64,000 nucleotides of DNA from Candidatus Obscuribacterales bacterium (GTDB lineage Bacteria > Cyanobacteriota > Vampirovibrionia > Obscuribacterales > Obscuribacteraceae): the NCBI GenBank assembly GCA_019752635.1, contig JAIELX010000001.1, positions 124,001 to 188,000 on the forward strand, in the 5' to 3' direction. The notes beneath the pieces are model-generated. The model was not told the DNA's origin and did not search any database. It worked only from the letters and a program-made list of their open reading frames with translations. A program made the position numbers and the translations under genes. Below, piece after piece: positions 1-9,798 of this stretch (position 1 is its first letter; the number at the start of each line of letters is the position of its first letter).

Positions 1-379
1 CCTGCTTAAACCGAAGCCGCCCGGTGCGGTTCAAAACGTCTACAAGATTTCGTCCCTCGACGTACTCAACTACGGTGAATGGACGGCTCTCATCAGCCAG
101 CCCGAAATCAAGCAAAGTGGCTATGCGGGGATGGTCTAGCTTTGAGACCTTCTCTGCCGCCTGCATGAATCGTCCAAGCGCCAAAGTGTCGTATTGGCGA
201 TTCGCTTGCAGAAATTTTATGACTACTATGCGCCCGGTCACTGAGTCTTTCGCTCGGTAAACCGGTGACTCCCCGCCCTGATCAAGCGTGGACAAGATCT
301 CGTAGCGCTCGGCTACGAAGCGTTCACCTGGTTTGTCTTGCCTTAGGGCGCTGTCCATTGAACTTGAAGCCGCCTCCAT
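1..379 (-). CDS. Ser/Thr protein kinase-like protein, N-terminal part (cut by window edge)
   Basis: Partial gene entering from the left edge; the first 126 codons are visible and the C-terminus is missing. Translation shows the start of a eukaryote-like kinase domain: YEILSTLDQGGESPVYRAKD (glycine-rich loop) near residues 22-41, IVVIKFL with the candidate ATP-binding lysine near residue 49, then LDHPRIATLLDFG and a hinge-like VVEYVEG. The loop is degenerate: of the usual GxGxxG only the middle glycine fits, the others being D and S, so activity cannot be assumed. ATG follows an A/G-rich stretch. It lies downstream of comM/yifB on the same strand, 447 bases away, so it is probably transcribed separately. 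Confidence 0.75.
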   Translation of the reverse strand, partial: MEAASSSMDSALRQDKPGERFVAERYEILSTLDQGGESPVYRAKDSVTGRIVVIKFLQANRQYDTLALGRFMQAAEKVSKLDHPRIATLLDFGLADESRPFTVVEYVEGRNLVDVLNRTGRLRFKQ

Positions 380-826
380 TTAGCACGCACTAACCCGCGC
401 TACGAGCATTCTTCCCGAAACGTGACCTACTTCCGACTCTTGTAAAGCAAAATATTCAGGTTAATCTATATGTAGGCGCCCCCGGCTCTTCTGCAAGCTT
501 CGCAAAATTCCAATCGGTCCGGGAACTGCCCGGTCCGGCCGGTGTCGAACTTTGTCGACGTCTACGCCGCAGGGGCTGTCCGCCCGTGCGTGAAGGGCTC
601 TCCTTCTGCGAATGCTTAGTTCCGGCTGGAGACCGGTCTGCTCCAGTAGAGTTGCGCATCGCGGAGTGGCACCTGGTGATGACCCGATTTACCGGAGCGC
701 CATGAAATGGTTTCATTGCTTCGAATTCGTGCGGGGGCTGACACCACCAGAGGTGCCGCGTAAACGCAAACGAACCGCCGGTAGCTGTTTCTGGTTCTCT
801 CTGCGCATTCGTTTGATCTTTTATCG
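380..826. other. Intergenic stretch without a convincing gene
   Basis: 447 bases between the kinase start and the comM stop. A 124-codon minus-strand frame begins with an ATGA overlap on the comM stop, but its product is low-complexity Arg/Ser/Pro and resembles nothing known to me. No hairpin with a U tract, tRNA or strong promoter was seen. Confidence 0.5.
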
Positions 827-2371
827 TCATGATTGAGCTCCGTAGCGTAGGCTGCGATAGCGCACCGCTTCGGCGATGTGACTCGGTTCGATGTCCTGTG
901 CGCCTTCAAGATCGGCTATAGTTCTGGAAATCCTGAGCACTCGATCATAAGCTCGGGCGGAAAGTCCTAACTGTGTGACTGCGCGGGCGAGTAGTCCGCT
1001 AGCGTGTTGTCCGATGGCGCAATATTTGCGAGTTTGGCTCTGCGACAATTGGCTGTTATATTGAATGCGTCCGTCGACGGAGCGCTCGCGTTGCGTGTCT
1101 ACTGCGCGCATTACTTGCAACAGCATGGTTTCGGAAGTCGTAGAACCGCTGGAAGAAGCAAGTTCTCCTTCGCTGAGGCGACCGACTTCAATTTGCAGGT
1201 CGATGCGGTCGATCAGCGGACCGGAAAGTCGATTCCAGTATCGTTCGGCATGATACGGGGAGCAAGTGCAGAACTTGATCGGATCGCCGCGATAGCCGCA
1301 AGGGCATGGATTGCAAGCGCCGACTAAGAGGAATGATGCTGGATAAGTGTAGGTGCTGTGCGCTCTGCTAATGGTGACAGTGCCTGATTCGAGAGGCTGA
1401 CGCAAGGCATCGAGGTGCGACCGTGCAAATTCTGTCATCTCGTCCAGGAATAGTACGCCGTGATGACTCAATGAGATTTCTCCAGGGCGAGGAGTTGAGC
1501 CGCCTCCGACCAGCCCTGACAGGGAGGCCGAGTGGTGTGGCGAACGGAATGGGCGCTGTGAAACTATTCCCGCACGATCGGTTAACAGTCCGGCCACGCT
1601 ATATAACTTTGTGATTTCCAGTGCCTCTTCAAACTCAAGTGGTGGCAAGATTGAAACCATGCGCTGTGCGAGCATTGATTTACCGGAGCCGGGCGGTCCG
1701 ACCAACAGGATGTTGTGTCGCCCTGCGGCTGCAATCATGAGCGCTCGTTTTGCGTGGTTTTGCCCTTTTACGTCGGAAAAGTCCCGGTAGATTTTGGCGT
1801 TTTGCAGTGTTCGTTGGAATTGCTCTCGTGAATTTGATTGCACTGGTTTTGGCACCGCACCATCGCGAAACATGTCATAAACGTTTTTTAGATGTCCGAC
1901 CGGATACACCTTTAGCCCTTCGACCAGGCGTGCCTCATCCACATTTGCCTCCGGTACGATTAGCATCTTTCCGCCGTTTGCGCGACAGGCAATGGCTAAC
2001 GGAAGAATTCCGTTTACGCCGCGAACGCTGCCATCGAGACCAAGTTCACCCGCCATCCAAACTTGTGCGAGCTTCGTCGAATCGACAAAACCGGTGGAAG
2101 AAAGTATTCCCATTGCAATTGGTAGATCGAGCAACGGGCCTTCCTTTCGTGTATCCGCCGGTGCAAGATTTACCGTCCATTTTTTACCTACGGGCATGAG
2201 AATGTTGCAGGCGCGTATTGCAGCCCGTACCCGTTCTTGAGATTCTTTGACCGCTGCATCCGGTAATCCGACTAGATTGATCTGTCCCATTCCGCCACTG
2301 CAATCAACCTCAACATCAATTCTGTAGGAATCGACTCCGGCGACTCCGCCGGAAAAAACTTTGCTATACAT
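827..2371 (-). CDS. comM: YifB/ComM family AAA+ ATPase (Mg-chelatase-like)
   Basis: Member of the YifB/ComM family; ComM is a hexameric helicase that promotes branch migration during natural transformation. With the start at MYSKVFSGG the protein is 514 aa, close to the usual ~500. Domains in order: ChlI-like N-terminal domain (to about residue 120), AAA+ core with Walker A GPPGSGKS at 225-232, Walker B GVLFLDE at 305-311, then the family's CNPCPCG cysteine cluster at 353-359 followed by a CTC, and a C-terminal helical lid. The start chosen has GGGGAG 5-6 bases upstream; a frame 16 codons longer exists but lacks a ribosome site and the family begins at MYSKV or similar. DNA uptake in this strain is an inference. 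Confidence 0.93.
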   Translation of the reverse strand: MYSKVFSGGVAGVDSYRIDVEVDCSGGMGQINLVGLPDAAVKESQERVRAAIRACNILMPVGKKWTVNLAPADTRKEGPLLDLPIAMGILSSTGFVDSTKLAQVWMAGELGLDGSVRGVNGILPLAIACRANGGKMLIVPEANVDEARLVEGLKVYPVGHLKNVYDMFRDGAVPKPVQSNSREQFQRTLQNAKIYRDFSDVKGQNHAKRALMIAAAGRHNILLVGPPGSGKSMLAQRMVSILPPLEFEEALEITKLYSVAGLLTDRAGIVSQRPFRSPHHSASLSGLVGGGSTPRPGEISLSHHGVLFLDEMTEFARSHLDALRQPLESGTVTISRAHSTYTYPASFLLVGACNPCPCGYRGDPIKFCTCSPYHAERYWNRLSGPLIDRIDLQIEVGRLSEGELASSSGSTTSETMLLQVMRAVDTQRERSVDGRIQYNSQLSQSQTRKYCAIGQHASGLLARAVTQLGLSARAYDRVLRISRTIADLEGAQDIEPSHIAEAVRYRSLRYGAQS

Positions 2372-2585
2372 AAGCGCTCCCCGCGTAATCGTTGTGGAAC
2401 CCGCCGAAGCTACTGTCAAAAACTACGCACTATATGCGGTGCGCGATCCGGTCTAAGACGCACCGGCTCTAACCCGGAGACCAGAGATGGTGGTGCTTAT
2501 GCCGTTTGAAGGTTGCCATTTGAAAGCATCGTGCTTGCTCTATCCCATAAACGGAATCAGCGCACAAAAAGTTCAAAGCAAAACA

Positions 2586-3368
2586 TTATTTCTGCGAAGA
2601 AAGCGACTCTTTTAACTGCTTGAGTTCTTCGTTCGCGGATTCGTGCTTAAGCGCTTCTTCAACTTGCTCCAGCGCACCGGCGGTGTCGCCGCTTTCACGC
2701 AGTATGTTGGCATACGCCTTACGTACTTCGACATTGTCCGGTTTCAGTTCGATGGACTTCCTTAGCTCCGCCAGTCCATTCTCTTTGTCTCCGCTACGGT
2801 ACAGAGCCTCTCCGAGCTTCTGGTGCGCTTCGTAGTCGTCTGCGTCTTGCTTTATCAGGTAGCGAAACTCGCCAACCGCAAGTTCTAATTCATTGGCGCC
2901 AAGCGCTGCATCGCCAAGGGCGCGGTGCGCCGCAAGCTCGTCTGAGCTTAGCTCCACAGCCGTTTGCGCTTCCGTCACGGCCTCTTTATATCGCTTCATC
3001 ACCGTCAAGGACTGCGCCAAAGCGTAGTGGGAGATGTGGTTCTTTGGATCTAACTCAATGGCGCTTTTGAGCACCTGTATGGCTTCGTCGTGTTTTCCCA
3101 ACGCATTGAGCACAACTCCCAGGTTGTTAAGCGCAGTTTTGTGCTGTGCATTTGCGCTGTCCGGTTCGCGTTTCAGTGCCTCGCGGTAGTCCATAGCTGC
3201 GTGTACGTAGTCGCCGGCGGCGAAATATTGATTCCCCGAGACCAGACAGTCCGTCGAGCTGCGCATGTCGCCGCAGGCGGTCAGCGCCATACATACAGCA
3301 ATTGTCGCTATAAGCGTGCCGCCACGCCTTACTCTGCGCCCGGGCATGCCGCTGCGCAACGACGGCAT
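2586..3368 (-). CDS. TPR-repeat lipoprotein
   Basis: 260 aa exported protein. The N-terminus is basic (RRVRRGG), followed by a hydrophobic stretch and the lipobox L-T-A-C, so the mature protein probably starts at that cysteine and is lipid-anchored. The rest is a run of tetratricopeptide repeats (NLGVVLNALGKHDEAIQVLK; YALAQSLTVMKRYKEAV; KLGEALYRSGDKENGLAEL), usually protein-protein scaffolds. The frame is open to 3497 (GTG), but an extended -10 promoter overlaps that codon. The start at 3368 has AAAGGCGG just upstream and gives a sensible signal peptide. Partner unknown. Confidence 0.82.
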   Translation of the reverse strand: MPSLRSGMPGRRVRRGGTLIATIAVCMALTACGDMRSSTDCLVSGNQYFAAGDYVHAAMDYREALKREPDSANAQHKTALNNLGVVLNALGKHDEAIQVLKSAIELDPKNHISHYALAQSLTVMKRYKEAVTEAQTAVELSSDELAAHRALGDAALGANELELAVGEFRYLIKQDADDYEAHQKLGEALYRSGDKENGLAELRKSIELKPDNVEVRKAYANILRESGDTAGALEQVEEALKHESANEELKQLKESLSSQK

Positions 3369-3487
3369 CAAGCCGCCTTTTACCCTGCGGTCAAGAATAA
3401 AGTCTGATCGCACCGAGCGCGTATATGTTTTGGATTGCCAAAGTGGCATCGGAGCGCCCTGAAGAAAGGACTGACAAGCTTCTTTCG

Positions 3488-3496
3488 ATTCTAACA
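3488..3496 (-). promoter_or_regulatory. Extended -10 promoter element for the TPR lipoprotein gene
   Basis: On the minus strand this reads TGTTAGAAT (extended TG plus TAGAAT). The 13-base context CGTGTTAGAATCG recurs upstream of the minus-strand gene at 16635. Transcription would start inside the longer open frame, which supports the downstream start codon at 3368. Confidence 0.5.
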
Positions 3497-3572
3497 CGTG
3501 CTGTCACTAGACACCACTTAAGCGTTGTCTCCGGGGCAAACACGAGTTAGGGTCCTGAACCGTCCGCCCTGT

Positions 3573-5390
3573 CTACGTTGTGGAGACGGGCTCTCCTTGT
3601 CGTTCCGCACTTTGTGGTGGAGCTTTGAACTCGACGTGCAGTTCTTTCAGCTGCTCCTGTGATGCCGCAGATGGTGCGGAGGTCATTAAGCAGGTTCCCG
3701 ACTGTGTCTTCGGAAACGCAATTACGTCTCTAATTGACTTGCCGCCGGTTAACAGCATCACCAGGCGATCCAGTCCCAGCGCCAATCCGCCGTGTGGCGG
3801 CGCGCCCGACTCGAGTGCATCCAGCAAGAATCCGAACTTGTCTCTTGCAGACTCTGCTGTAAGCCCAATCACCTTGAATGCAAGCTCTTGTACCTCTTTG
3901 GAGTGAATTCTGATTGAGCCGCCACCAATTTCGATGCCGTTGTAGATTATGTCGTAAGCTCTAGCCTTGCATTTGAGCGGCTCGGACTCAAGCAGGTGCA
4001 AATCTTCCAACCGTGGACTTGTGAACGGGTGGTTTACTGCGACGAGCCTATTGTCGTTGTCATCCCATTCAAACGCCGGAAAATCCGTGAGCCAGAGCAG
4101 CTTGTGAAGGCTTTCGTCAATTAGCTTCAATTCCTCACCGAGCTTCAAGCGCAAGCGCCCCAGGACCGTGGCCACCGTTGAAGGCTTGTCCGCAACAATC
4201 AAGATACAGTCGCCCTCGGAGGCTCCTGTTGCCTGTTTGATTTCGTCGAACTTACTGGCCAGATGCTGGTGCACGCCCGAACTGCGTGCACCTTCTGCGT
4301 TGAATGACAACCAGGCCAAACCTTTTGCGCCGTTCGACTTTGCGAAGGCCGTCCAGAGATCAAGCTGTTTGCGCGAAGCCGTGGTTGCGCCGCCTTTGAC
4401 GCAGAGCGCCTTTACCACTCCGCCTTGTTCGACAACTTGTTTGAAAACTTGGAAGTCGCATTCTTTGGCCACGGCCGACAGATCTTTGATTTCCATGTCG
4501 AATCGCAAATCAGGCTTGTCGTTGCCGAATCGGTTCATAGCCTCATCGTAAGTCATACGAGCAAATGGAGGATGCACGTCAAGATCGACACATTTGAAAG
4601 CTGCGGCGAGCATGCCTTCCGTGACCGTCATGACGTCTTCTTCGTCAGGAAAGGAAAGCTCGATGTCTACTTGCGTGAACTCCGGCTGTCTGTCTGCACG
4701 GAGGTCTTCGTCTCTGAAGCAACGCGCTATCTGATAGTACCGGTCGATGCCGCTTATCATCAGCGTTTGCTTGAATAACTGCGGTGATTGCGGCAACGCG
4801 TACCATTCGCCGGGATTCATGCGGCTGGGCACGAGAAAATCGCGGGCGCCTTCGGGGGTTGCCTTCGTAAGGATCGGGGTTTCGACTTCGATGAAGCCGC
4901 AATCGTTCAGATGTTGTCTAATGGCTGTCGTGATGCGATGGCGCACCACTAGATTTCGGTTCATCTCCGGACGTCTGAGATCCAAATAACGATGTTTCAG
5001 CCGGAGTGACTCGTCTACTTTGCCACCCTCGCTCAGTTGGAAGGGCAGGGGGCGAGCTGTATTCAACAGTTGAACCGAGTCCGGATAAATTTCAATCAAT
5101 CCAGTGGGCGTGTCTCTATTTTCACTACCCTTCGGACGATTTGTAATCTTTCCTTTCGCAGCAATTACATATTCCGTGCGCAATGAAGAAAGGGTCTCGT
5201 GAACGTCTTTGTTACGATTCGGGTCGGAAACCAGTTGTACTTTTCCAGTCGGATCGCGAAGCTCTATGAAGACCATTCCGCCCAAATCTCTTCGCACATC
5301 AACCCATCCAGCGACGCAGACCTCTCGGCCGATATCCTGATCGCTTAGCCTGCCCGCGTAAGCTGTTCGTTTCAAAAGAGTTCTTTCCAC
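3573..5390 (-). CDS. aspS: Aspartyl-tRNA synthetase
   Basis: Cytosolic class II aminoacyl-tRNA synthetase that charges tRNA-Asp (possibly also tRNA-Asn, depending on discrimination, which I cannot judge). 605 aa, normal for the bacterial type. Visible parts: OB-fold anticodon domain with [19 protein letters not shown] near residues 28-46; motif 2 [20 protein letters not shown] near 224-243; the bacterial GAD insertion around residues 300-410; motif 3 [13 protein letters not shown] near the C-terminus. The N-terminus [20 protein letters not shown] is typical. Monocistronic-looking, divergent from the membrane protein at 5524. Confidence 0.97.
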   Translation of the reverse strand: MERTLLKRTAYAGRLSDQDIGREVCVAGWVDVRRDLGGMVFIELRDPTGKVQLVSDPNRNKDVHETLSSLRTEYVIAAKGKITNRPKGSENRDTPTGLIEIYPDSVQLLNTARPLPFQLSEGGKVDESLRLKHRYLDLRRPEMNRNLVVRHRITTAIRQHLNDCGFIEVETPILTKATPEGARDFLVPSRMNPGEWYALPQSPQLFKQTLMISGIDRYYQIARCFRDEDLRADRQPEFTQVDIELSFPDEEDVMTVTEGMLAAAFKCVDLDVHPPFARMTYDEAMNRFGNDKPDLRFDMEIKDLSAVAKECDFQVFKQVVEQGGVVKALCVKGGATTASRKQLDLWTAFAKSNGAKGLAWLSFNAEGARSSGVHQHLASKFDEIKQATGASEGDCILIVADKPSTVATVLGRLRLKLGEELKLIDESLHKLLWLTDFPAFEWDDNDNRLVAVNHPFTSPRLEDLHLLESEPLKCKARAYDIIYNGIEIGGGSIRIHSKEVQELAFKVIGLTAESARDKFGFLLDALESGAPPHGGLALGLDRLVMLLTGGKSIRDVIAFPKTQSGTCLMTSAPSAASQEQLKELHVEFKAPPQSAERQGEPVSTT

Positions 5391-5523
5391 GTTTATGTCC
5401 TGCGTCTGAAGTCCACAATATAATCGACTTATTTTATATCAGCGGAAACCCGGCTCCCCTTATCGGCGAACCCGTTGTAAACTGAAGGTAGTCAACGGCC
5501 GTACTCCCTAATCTGAAGAAGCT

Positions 5524-6186
5524 ATGCCAACAACTGCAGCAACTACAGCAGCAACAGCTGCGCCCTCCAACGCTGGCCCCCCGCTTAACCTTGTTATTGC
5601 CGGATGGATTAGCCAGCTTCCCCACGAGGTTGTCCTCGTACTTGGATTTCTTATATTTGTTCTAGGCGTAATGTACGCCATCAAGTTCTATCAAGCCTCC
5701 ATTGGCGGTAAAGTGTCCTACTGGGTAGGTCTCGAGGCTTTTGGCTTTCTTTGGGTCCCTTTTACTATTTTGATTACACCTTTCTTCTGCTTGCCTCAGC
5801 CGAGCGAGAAAAAGCTGATTCGTACCAAAGTTGCGCCCTGGGTCCATTTGTTTTGGGGACCGGTGTTCTTTCTGTCGAGTCTGATGTGTTTGACTGCCGG
5901 TGCCGATTTTATGGGCTTCCCGGGCTCCAGCGTCATGAACACGGTGTTGACCTTCGGCAGACAGGATGTTCCGCCAGCAATAGTCTACACTCCCCCTTTC
6001 GGTTACAAATTCCCGATATTAAAGAAGGCTCGAAAGGTTGTCTTCAAATTCTTGACTCAGAAGATTGCATTCGATAAGAGCAAGTCGCTTAACGCGGCTG
6101 AACGCGAAGGCAAGGACGTTGACAAATGGAGTCATGCCGACTGGGAAGACGACGAAGACGAAAAGCAACCAGGACAGGCGAGATAG
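5524..6186 (+). CDS. Membrane protein of unknown function
   Basis: 220 aa. An Ala/Thr-rich N-terminal segment is followed by about three hydrophobic helices (roughly residues 36-55, 68-90 and 108-130) and a hydrophilic, charged C-terminal tail rich in K, D and E (DWEDDEDEKQ). I recognise no family. The start follows GAAGAAG. It is divergent from aspS and followed by a terminator hairpin, so it is probably a single-gene transcript. Confidence 0.75.
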   Translation: MPTTAATTAATAAPSNAGPPLNLVIAGWISQLPHEVVLVLGFLIFVLGVMYAIKFYQASIGGKVSYWVGLEAFGFLWVPFTILITPFFCLPQPSEKKLIRTKVAPWVHLFWGPVFFLSSLMCLTAGADFMGFPGSSVMNTVLTFGRQDVPPAIVYTPPFGYKFPILKKARKVVFKFLTQKIAFDKSKSLNAAEREGKDVDKWSHADWEDDEDEKQPGQAR

Positions 6187-6208
6187 AGCCCGTCTCTCAC
6201 ATTTTGGG

Positions 6209-6246
6209 ACCCGAGCATCGCACCGAGGCTCGGGTTCTAGTTTTTG
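6209..6246 (+). terminator. Rho-independent terminator after the 5524 membrane protein gene
   Basis: Perfect 8-bp stem ACCCGAGC / GCTCGGGT (6209-6216 and 6228-6235) with an 11-base loop, followed by TCTAGTTTTTG. Confidence 0.75.
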
Positions 6247-6485
6247 TAACGCTGTCTGCTACACGGCAACTCTCCGGAGCCGGTGTAAAGGTTGAAAATT
6301 GCGTGAAGGTTGTTTCAAGGACAATTGCTTTGTGAACGAGAGTGTGACAAGCGCTTGGGGATCTGAGTCCCGTTATGGGATGATACAGTGAACAAGTTGC
6401 ATTGTGAGTCAACAAGTGTGCCGCTCGTCAAGTGATGAGCCGCAGCAATTTCACCACCTTTTTATAGTCCCAAGGAGGGATTTCC

Positions 6486-6659
6486 TTGTCCGAAGTTAGA
6501 GTTGCCGAAGGCGAGAGTATCGAAGCTGCATTGAAGCGCTTCAAGAAAAAGATTCAAAAAGCTGGGATTCTCTCGGAAATTAAGCGCCGCGAGCGTTATG
6601 AGAAGCCAAGCGTCAAGCGCAAGCGGAAAGCTGAAGCAGCCAGAAAACGGCGCTCTTAG
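6486..6659 (+). CDS. rpsU: 30S ribosomal protein S21
   Basis: 57 aa, basic, typical bS21: starts [20 protein letters not shown] and ends in a Lys/Arg-rich tail ([13 protein letters not shown]). bS21 joins the 30S subunit near the anti-Shine-Dalgarno end of 16S rRNA and helps initiation. The start codon is TTG, placed 7 bases after a strong AAGGAGG at 6472-6478. A clean terminator follows 37 bases downstream, so the gene is monocistronic. Confidence 0.95.
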   Translation: MSEVRVAEGESIEAALKRFKKKIQKAGILSEIKRRERYEKPSVKRKRKAEAARKRRS

Positions 6660-6696
6660 TCGGTAAAGGCGCCTGCTGCGCCACTCAGACAGTTGC

Positions 6697-6722
6697 AGCC
6701 CGCCAATTGGCGGGCTTTTTTT
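6697..6722 (+). terminator. Rho-independent terminator of rpsU
   Basis: Stem AGCCCGCC / GGCGGGCT (6697-6704, 6709-6716) with AATT loop and a seven-T tract to 6722. Confidence 0.9.
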
Positions 6723-6915
6723 GCATTTCGCTACTATAAAAGGTAGTGTTGGCGTGATCCGGCTCGTTTATGCCAACCCCGATTTTTCTTCTCTGTCCTG
6801 ACAGCGCCTCCTCCGGAGACCGTCTGCCTGACAACTGTTCCCCGGTTTAGCCTGTCGTATACCCGGGAACCTTTTAGAGCAGGTAAAGGCATCTCGCAGA
6901 GAAGGCTCGTCTCAT

Positions 6916-7155
6916 ATGTTAAACCAAGAAGTTTCCGCACCTATACAAACTCTCCAACTGCATCAACGGTTAAACAGCCTCTATCGACAATTGCGCAACA
7001 CAAGCTCCGTGCCGCATCGTTTGCAGTTCGACGTTTTGTGGGACCTGAAGGAACTAGCACTGCTGGAGCACCGTCAGTCGGTCGACGTTCCCGCCACCTG
7101 GTTGGATGAACTTGAAAATTTCGCCCGCCACAAAGAGGAAACGATAGCTGCATGA
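6916..7155 (+). CDS. Small protein of unknown function, coupled to the GH26-like gene
   Basis: 79 aa, mostly polar and helical in appearance (LQLHQRLNSLYRQLRN), with no signal peptide or membrane segment. Its TGA overlaps the next ATG (ATGA), which implies translational coupling to the exported protein downstream, and GAGAAGG precedes the start. No family recognised; the coupling is the main reason to accept it. Confidence 0.6.
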   Translation: MLNQEVSAPIQTLQLHQRLNSLYRQLRNTSSVPHRLQFDVLWDLKELALLEHRQSVDVPATWLDELENFARHKEETIAA

Positions 7156-8963
7156 GAAAACTTGTTGTCGCAACCGGCGTGTTAATGGCCATTGCCTCAG
7201 CCGTTTGTACCGCGTCCTATTCGGCGCCACTTGCTCCGGCTGCTCCGGCACCCGCTAGCGTCGAAGAACTCCGCGCCGAAAAGGTCAAACGCCTGATTAA
7301 GCGCGACGCCCGCGCACAAGACCTGATGCCCAAAGTTGAAGCTAAGCTCGCGGCTCTTGCGAAAGAGAGTCCGAACTCACCGCTGTTGGCGCGCCTGAAA
7401 GCAGCGGTAGATGCTATTGTCATGTCTGCCGGTACGATGTCGGACGTGCGAACCCGTGCTGATGTAGATCTGCTCGAAGCCTTCGTTCGCGATCACAAAT
7501 CGCCCTCCGCCGAAGAGCTGGCGCCTTTACAAGAACGGTACAAGAAGATTTGCGGTCAGTTTGACGACCTGGTACTGGTCAAAGATCTGGACCGTGCTTT
7601 CAAGATTCACGACAAGCTGGTGCGATACACGTCTTTGGATCTATGGGACAAGGACAAAATTACCGCCGAGATAGAGCGACTGGAAGATCTTATAGCCAAT
7701 GCGCCCGACATTGCTTACGGCAGCAGCGAACTGCTGAGTACCTACAAGAACAAGAAGCTGGCTTCGGTGCCTAGGTTGGTTTATCTCGGTTCTTTTCCCA
7801 ATGAGGAGATTTACCTGACTCCCGAACGACGGTCGGAAGGCCTGATTGAATCTGCAGGTGGTACTGTTCAACTCGAAACCGTCGATCACCTTATTCAAAA
7901 CGAAGATGGCTCTCTGGTCGACGTCACCGCGCCGTGCAATCCTGCGCGAGGGATACCATTTTCGCCTCCTCTTTCACTATGGAGCAAGTGCCGCATCCTT
8001 GCGGCAAAAGTTCCTGCAATTACATTCCGGTTACCGGAGCGGTCGTTTCCGTCAGCTTATGTCGTGAAAGATGTTGTGGATGGAAAATTGGATGATTACA
8101 TTCGAACAAATATGATCGCTCTTGGCGCACCGCGTCTACCAGTTTTGGTCGGCTTCTTAAGCGAATTCGATCGGGATGCTGCGGCCTTGTCGTTCGGAGA
8201 CGATGGCAAGACGCCGTACTACACGTTGATGGACCCGAAACTGAAAGATTTGTCTGGCGATAAACTGGCGGATGAGCTGAGGAAGCGTATTGGCAAAGGT
8301 GTGTTCGCCACCGCCAAAACCGTTCCAGCGGATCTTTGCAATAAGTATGGCGAGCCGGATGTTCCCGATGGTCCGGAACGCGTTCGCGATGCGTGGAAGC
8401 GCTTCCACAAGATAATGGCTGCGTCGGGCGGCGAAACCCTGGCGTTCTATTCGAGTGCTGGAAGCTTTCACGGCAACAAGAATGCTGCCAGGTTAGGCCT
8501 TGACTCCGCGATTGGAAATCAAGCATGGAACAAACTCGATTACTACTGGCCAGGCGAATCAGTGTTTGATTGGATCGGCATAAACGCCGTAGGTACGGAC
8601 CCTGGAACCGATCCTAAGGGGGCAACCATCATGGAGGCCATCGAACCGTTCATGGCGGAAGTGCGCACATCGAACTTTCAATCTACTCCGGTGATGCTAC
8701 GCGGGTTAGCTCCTTCGAGCGCGCGTACCCCTCTGTCCGAAGGTCCGTGGATTGGTACCGTATTTGGAAAAATCATTCCGGCGACATTTCCAAATATCGG
8801 CTTGGTGTTCGTGAATATCCCGAATAACCTGACTTTGTGGAGTGGCGATAGTATTTCGGCTTACAGAACGGGCGTCGCCAGCAATAAGAACTATAAGTGG
8901 CCGCTCCGGTTCAAGACGTTTACGCCCGCTTCGGTGCCTCAGCAGGCCGGCGGGAATCCTTAA
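7152..8963 (+). CDS. Exported protein with a GH26-like C-terminal region
   Basis: 603 aa with a Sec signal peptide ending in an Ala/Pro-rich segment. An N-terminal helical region (about 30-210) is followed by a region resembling the glycoside hydrolase 26 TIM barrel: LPVLVGFLSEFD, where E338 fits the acid/base position, a long PDGPERVRDAWKRFHKIM helix, and YYWPGESVFDWIGIN at 464-478, very like the YYPGDxYVDWIG signature. At the strand expected to carry the nucleophile the sequence is STPVMLRG with R517 and no Glu, so it may bind sugar without hydrolysing it. Family assignment is by eye. Likely periplasmic or secreted. Confidence 0.65.
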   Translation: MRKLVVATGVLMAIASAVCTASYSAPLAPAAPAPASVEELRAEKVKRLIKRDARAQDLMPKVEAKLAALAKESPNSPLLARLKAAVDAIVMSAGTMSDVRTRADVDLLEAFVRDHKSPSAEELAPLQERYKKICGQFDDLVLVKDLDRAFKIHDKLVRYTSLDLWDKDKITAEIERLEDLIANAPDIAYGSSELLSTYKNKKLASVPRLVYLGSFPNEEIYLTPERRSEGLIESAGGTVQLETVDHLIQNEDGSLVDVTAPCNPARGIPFSPPLSLWSKCRILAAKVPAITFRLPERSFPSAYVVKDVVDGKLDDYIRTNMIALGAPRLPVLVGFLSEFDRDAAALSFGDDGKTPYYTLMDPKLKDLSGDKLADELRKRIGKGVFATAKTVPADLCNKYGEPDVPDGPERVRDAWKRFHKIMAASGGETLAFYSSAGSFHGNKNAARLGLDSAIGNQAWNKLDYYWPGESVFDWIGINAVGTDPGTDPKGATIMEAIEPFMAEVRTSNFQSTPVMLRGLAPSSARTPLSEGPWIGTVFGKIIPATFPNIGLVFVNIPNNLTLWSGDSISAYRTGVASNKNYKWPLRFKTFTPASVPQQAGGNP

Positions 8964-9138
8964 GCTTGTAGCGAAGAGTCGGCGTTTCGCTCTTTGCGGC
9001 CGCTTGAGTTGGGCTGGTCGAGGTTTAAGCGGGATGCCGAGGACTTTATGTCAAGGGTGTGAATATTTGAAGGCTCTCAGGCGAAATCGAATCGCTCTCG
9101 TGTTATTTTGATGGGCGTACCCGACCGTGCTGAATTAA

Positions 9139-9711
9139 ATGACGAAAGTCTTTAAAACTGCTGTGTTGCTCGCAATGCTAATGCCCGTCAATGGCGCCTT
9201 GAGCGCTCCGACTCAGCATGCATTCCATTTTACCGAGGCGTATAAGCTGGCAATCAAGTTGAACCAGGAAGCCGACGACAAAATGTTCGACAACATGCAG
9301 CTAATCTCCGACTGGTTTGCCTATCACAAGGACACCTACGGGCGTTTTCCCGAGGCCGGCACCGACCAGGAGAAAGCGGAGCAGTTTTGCCGCCGCTACT
9401 TGAGAAACAATCCTTACTCTGCAACAGGGGTACAAACGCGAGCCGAAACTGGTCGCGCTTGTGTTGTTCGTTTTGAGTGCAATCCGCTTATGACACGGAA
9501 GTTGATTGAAGCCTGGGAACTGGCACCGCCTCCTGGTTGGCGCGCCGAGCCCGGGACAATTACAGTGATCACAAATTCGGAGAATCTTGTTGCTGTTTGG
9601 GCCGCCGGCGCTGATCGCAAACCTTTGATCGATGCCCGCAACGGTAAAGTGCGCTTCTCTGTTGCTGAACTGGTGCAGGCTGGTCCGAATTCTGCGGTGA
9701 ACGAAGAGTAG
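9139..9711 (+). CDS. Exported protein of unknown function
   Basis: 190 aa with a signal peptide (hydrophobic core to about residue 20, cleavage near LSA-PT). The mature part has two cysteines in the middle (CRRY, ACVVRFEC) that could form disulfides. No known domain recognised. It follows the GH26-like gene by 175 bases on the same strand and converges with the TPR gene at 9799. Confidence 0.65.
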   Translation: MTKVFKTAVLLAMLMPVNGALSAPTQHAFHFTEAYKLAIKLNQEADDKMFDNMQLISDWFAYHKDTYGRFPEAGTDQEKAEQFCRRYLRNNPYSATGVQTRAETGRACVVRFECNPLMTRKLIEAWELAPPPGWRAEPGTITVITNSENLVAVWAAGADRKPLIDARNGKVRFSVAELVQAGPNSAVNEE

Positions 9712-9798
9712 GTACCGCATGTGGTGCCGATACTCGCTGCGCTTTCGCTCTCTTTCGTTATGCCCCTCGTTCGATTAGGCTTACTAGGTCATTTGCAA

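Noticed and set aside
456..830. 124-codon minus-strand frame with an ATGA overlap on the comM stop
   Set aside because: Product is low-complexity Arg/Ser/Pro with no recognisable domain, and overlapping frames in the same stretch are equally open.
886..905. GGTTCGATGTCC resembling a tRNA T-loop
   Set aside because: It lies within comM coding sequence, and no acceptor or anticodon stem can be formed around it.
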